Below the pieces are notes generated by a model that worked only from the letters and a program-made list of their open reading frames with translations, was not told where the DNA came from and did no database searches. Shown one piece after another: positions 5,986-6,168 of a stretch of 6,168 nt of DNA. Position numbers and translations under genes: made by a program. Source of the stretch: Betaproteobacteria bacterium (lineage in GTDB: Bacteria; Pseudomonadota; Gammaproteobacteria; Burkholderiales; Usitatibacteraceae); contig PQAI01000151.1 in assembly GCA_003105245.1 (NCBI GenBank), positions 7,354 through 13,521 of the forward strand, given 5' to 3'. Within the stretch, counting starts at the first letter, position 1, and each line of letters starts with the position of its first letter.

Positions 5986-6168
5986 ATGCGACTCTGGGTG
6001 GCCTTGTTGTGTGCCTGGGCCTGCGCGGGCGCGATGGCGAGCCCCTGGCCCGTGCCCGCGGGCGCGCGGCCCGCGCCGGCGAAGGCGGCGGCCATTTCCG
6101 TGGCCGCCTGGGATTGCTGGATCGACGCGATCGAGGGCGGAGGCATCCGCTGCATCGCCGACCGCGAC
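5986..6168 (+). CDS. unrecognised secreted protein, partial at the right edge
   Basis: An ATG at 5986 opens a frame of 61 codons to the end of the window without a stop. The first 18 residues look like a signal peptide (MRLWVALLCAWACAGAMA, cleavage likely after AMA). An Ala/Pro-rich stretch follows to about residue 36, then the start of a more structured region with C44 and C56 in DCWIDAIEGGGIRCIADRD. The two cysteines could form a disulphide in the periplasm. A GAGAG sequence 5 bases before the ATG is a fair ribosome binding site. An opposing minus-strand frame covers the same bases but has low-complexity Ala/Gln composition and no ribosome site, so I favour the plus strand. I do not recognise the family. 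It diverges from the cytochrome gene and may share its control region. Confidence 0.6.
   Translation, partial: MRLWVALLCAWACAGAMASPWPVPAGARPAPAKAAAISVAAWDCWIDAIEGGGIRCIADRD

Noticed and set aside
5871..6155. A 94-residue minus-strand frame opposite the right-edge gene
   Set aside because: Low-complexity Ala/Gln sequence without a clear ribosome site, running through the divergent control region; the plus-strand frame has a signal peptide and ribosome site instead.

Overview
The window is a stretch of ordinary chromosome from a very GC-rich proteobacterium (about 70% G+C, judged by eye). The riboflavin synthase and serine hydroxymethyltransferase sequences read most like those of Betaproteobacteria, for example the I/L-Q-G-x-C-x-T-V-V-A-K stretch of RibE. 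The lineage is an inference from remembered family patterns; no search was run. There is no CRISPR array, insertion sequence, tRNA, rRNA or obvious foreign island.

Layout. (1) Positions 1-1463, minus strand: two overlapping membrane genes of a TRAP transporter, the small subunit (dctQ type) and then the large permease (dctM type), which runs off the left edge. (2) Positions 1464-1624: a divergent promoter region with an extended -10 element for glyA and a GC-rich hairpin directly before the glyA start. (3) Positions 1625-5060, plus strand: a tight four-gene cluster glyA-nrdR-ribD-ribE with gaps of 21, 1 and 3 bases. It links one-carbon supply, control of ribonucleotide reductase and riboflavin synthesis. 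(4) Positions 5074-5820, minus strand, converging on ribE with a 13-base gap: a secreted protein that joins a cytochrome c5-like haem domain to an unrecognised C-terminal domain rich in His/Met near its start. (5) Positions 5821-5985: a second divergent intergenic region with a near-palindromic FNR/CRP-like site and another imperfect inverted repeat. (6) Positions 5986-6168, plus strand: the first 61 codons of an unrecognised secreted protein.

How the genes relate. GlyA makes glycine and methylene-tetrahydrofolate, which feeds thymidylate and purine synthesis. NrdR represses ribonucleotide reductase genes according to the ATP/dATP balance. RibD and RibE carry out the middle and last steps of riboflavin synthesis; the ribA, ribB and ribH functions are not in the window. 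The TRAP genes and the cytochrome are separate transcription units.

I see no clear new biological system. The most worthwhile leads are the cytochrome-fusion protein with its possible FNR-type control site, the partial secreted gene across from it, and the structured, Shine-Dalgarno-poor glyA leader.
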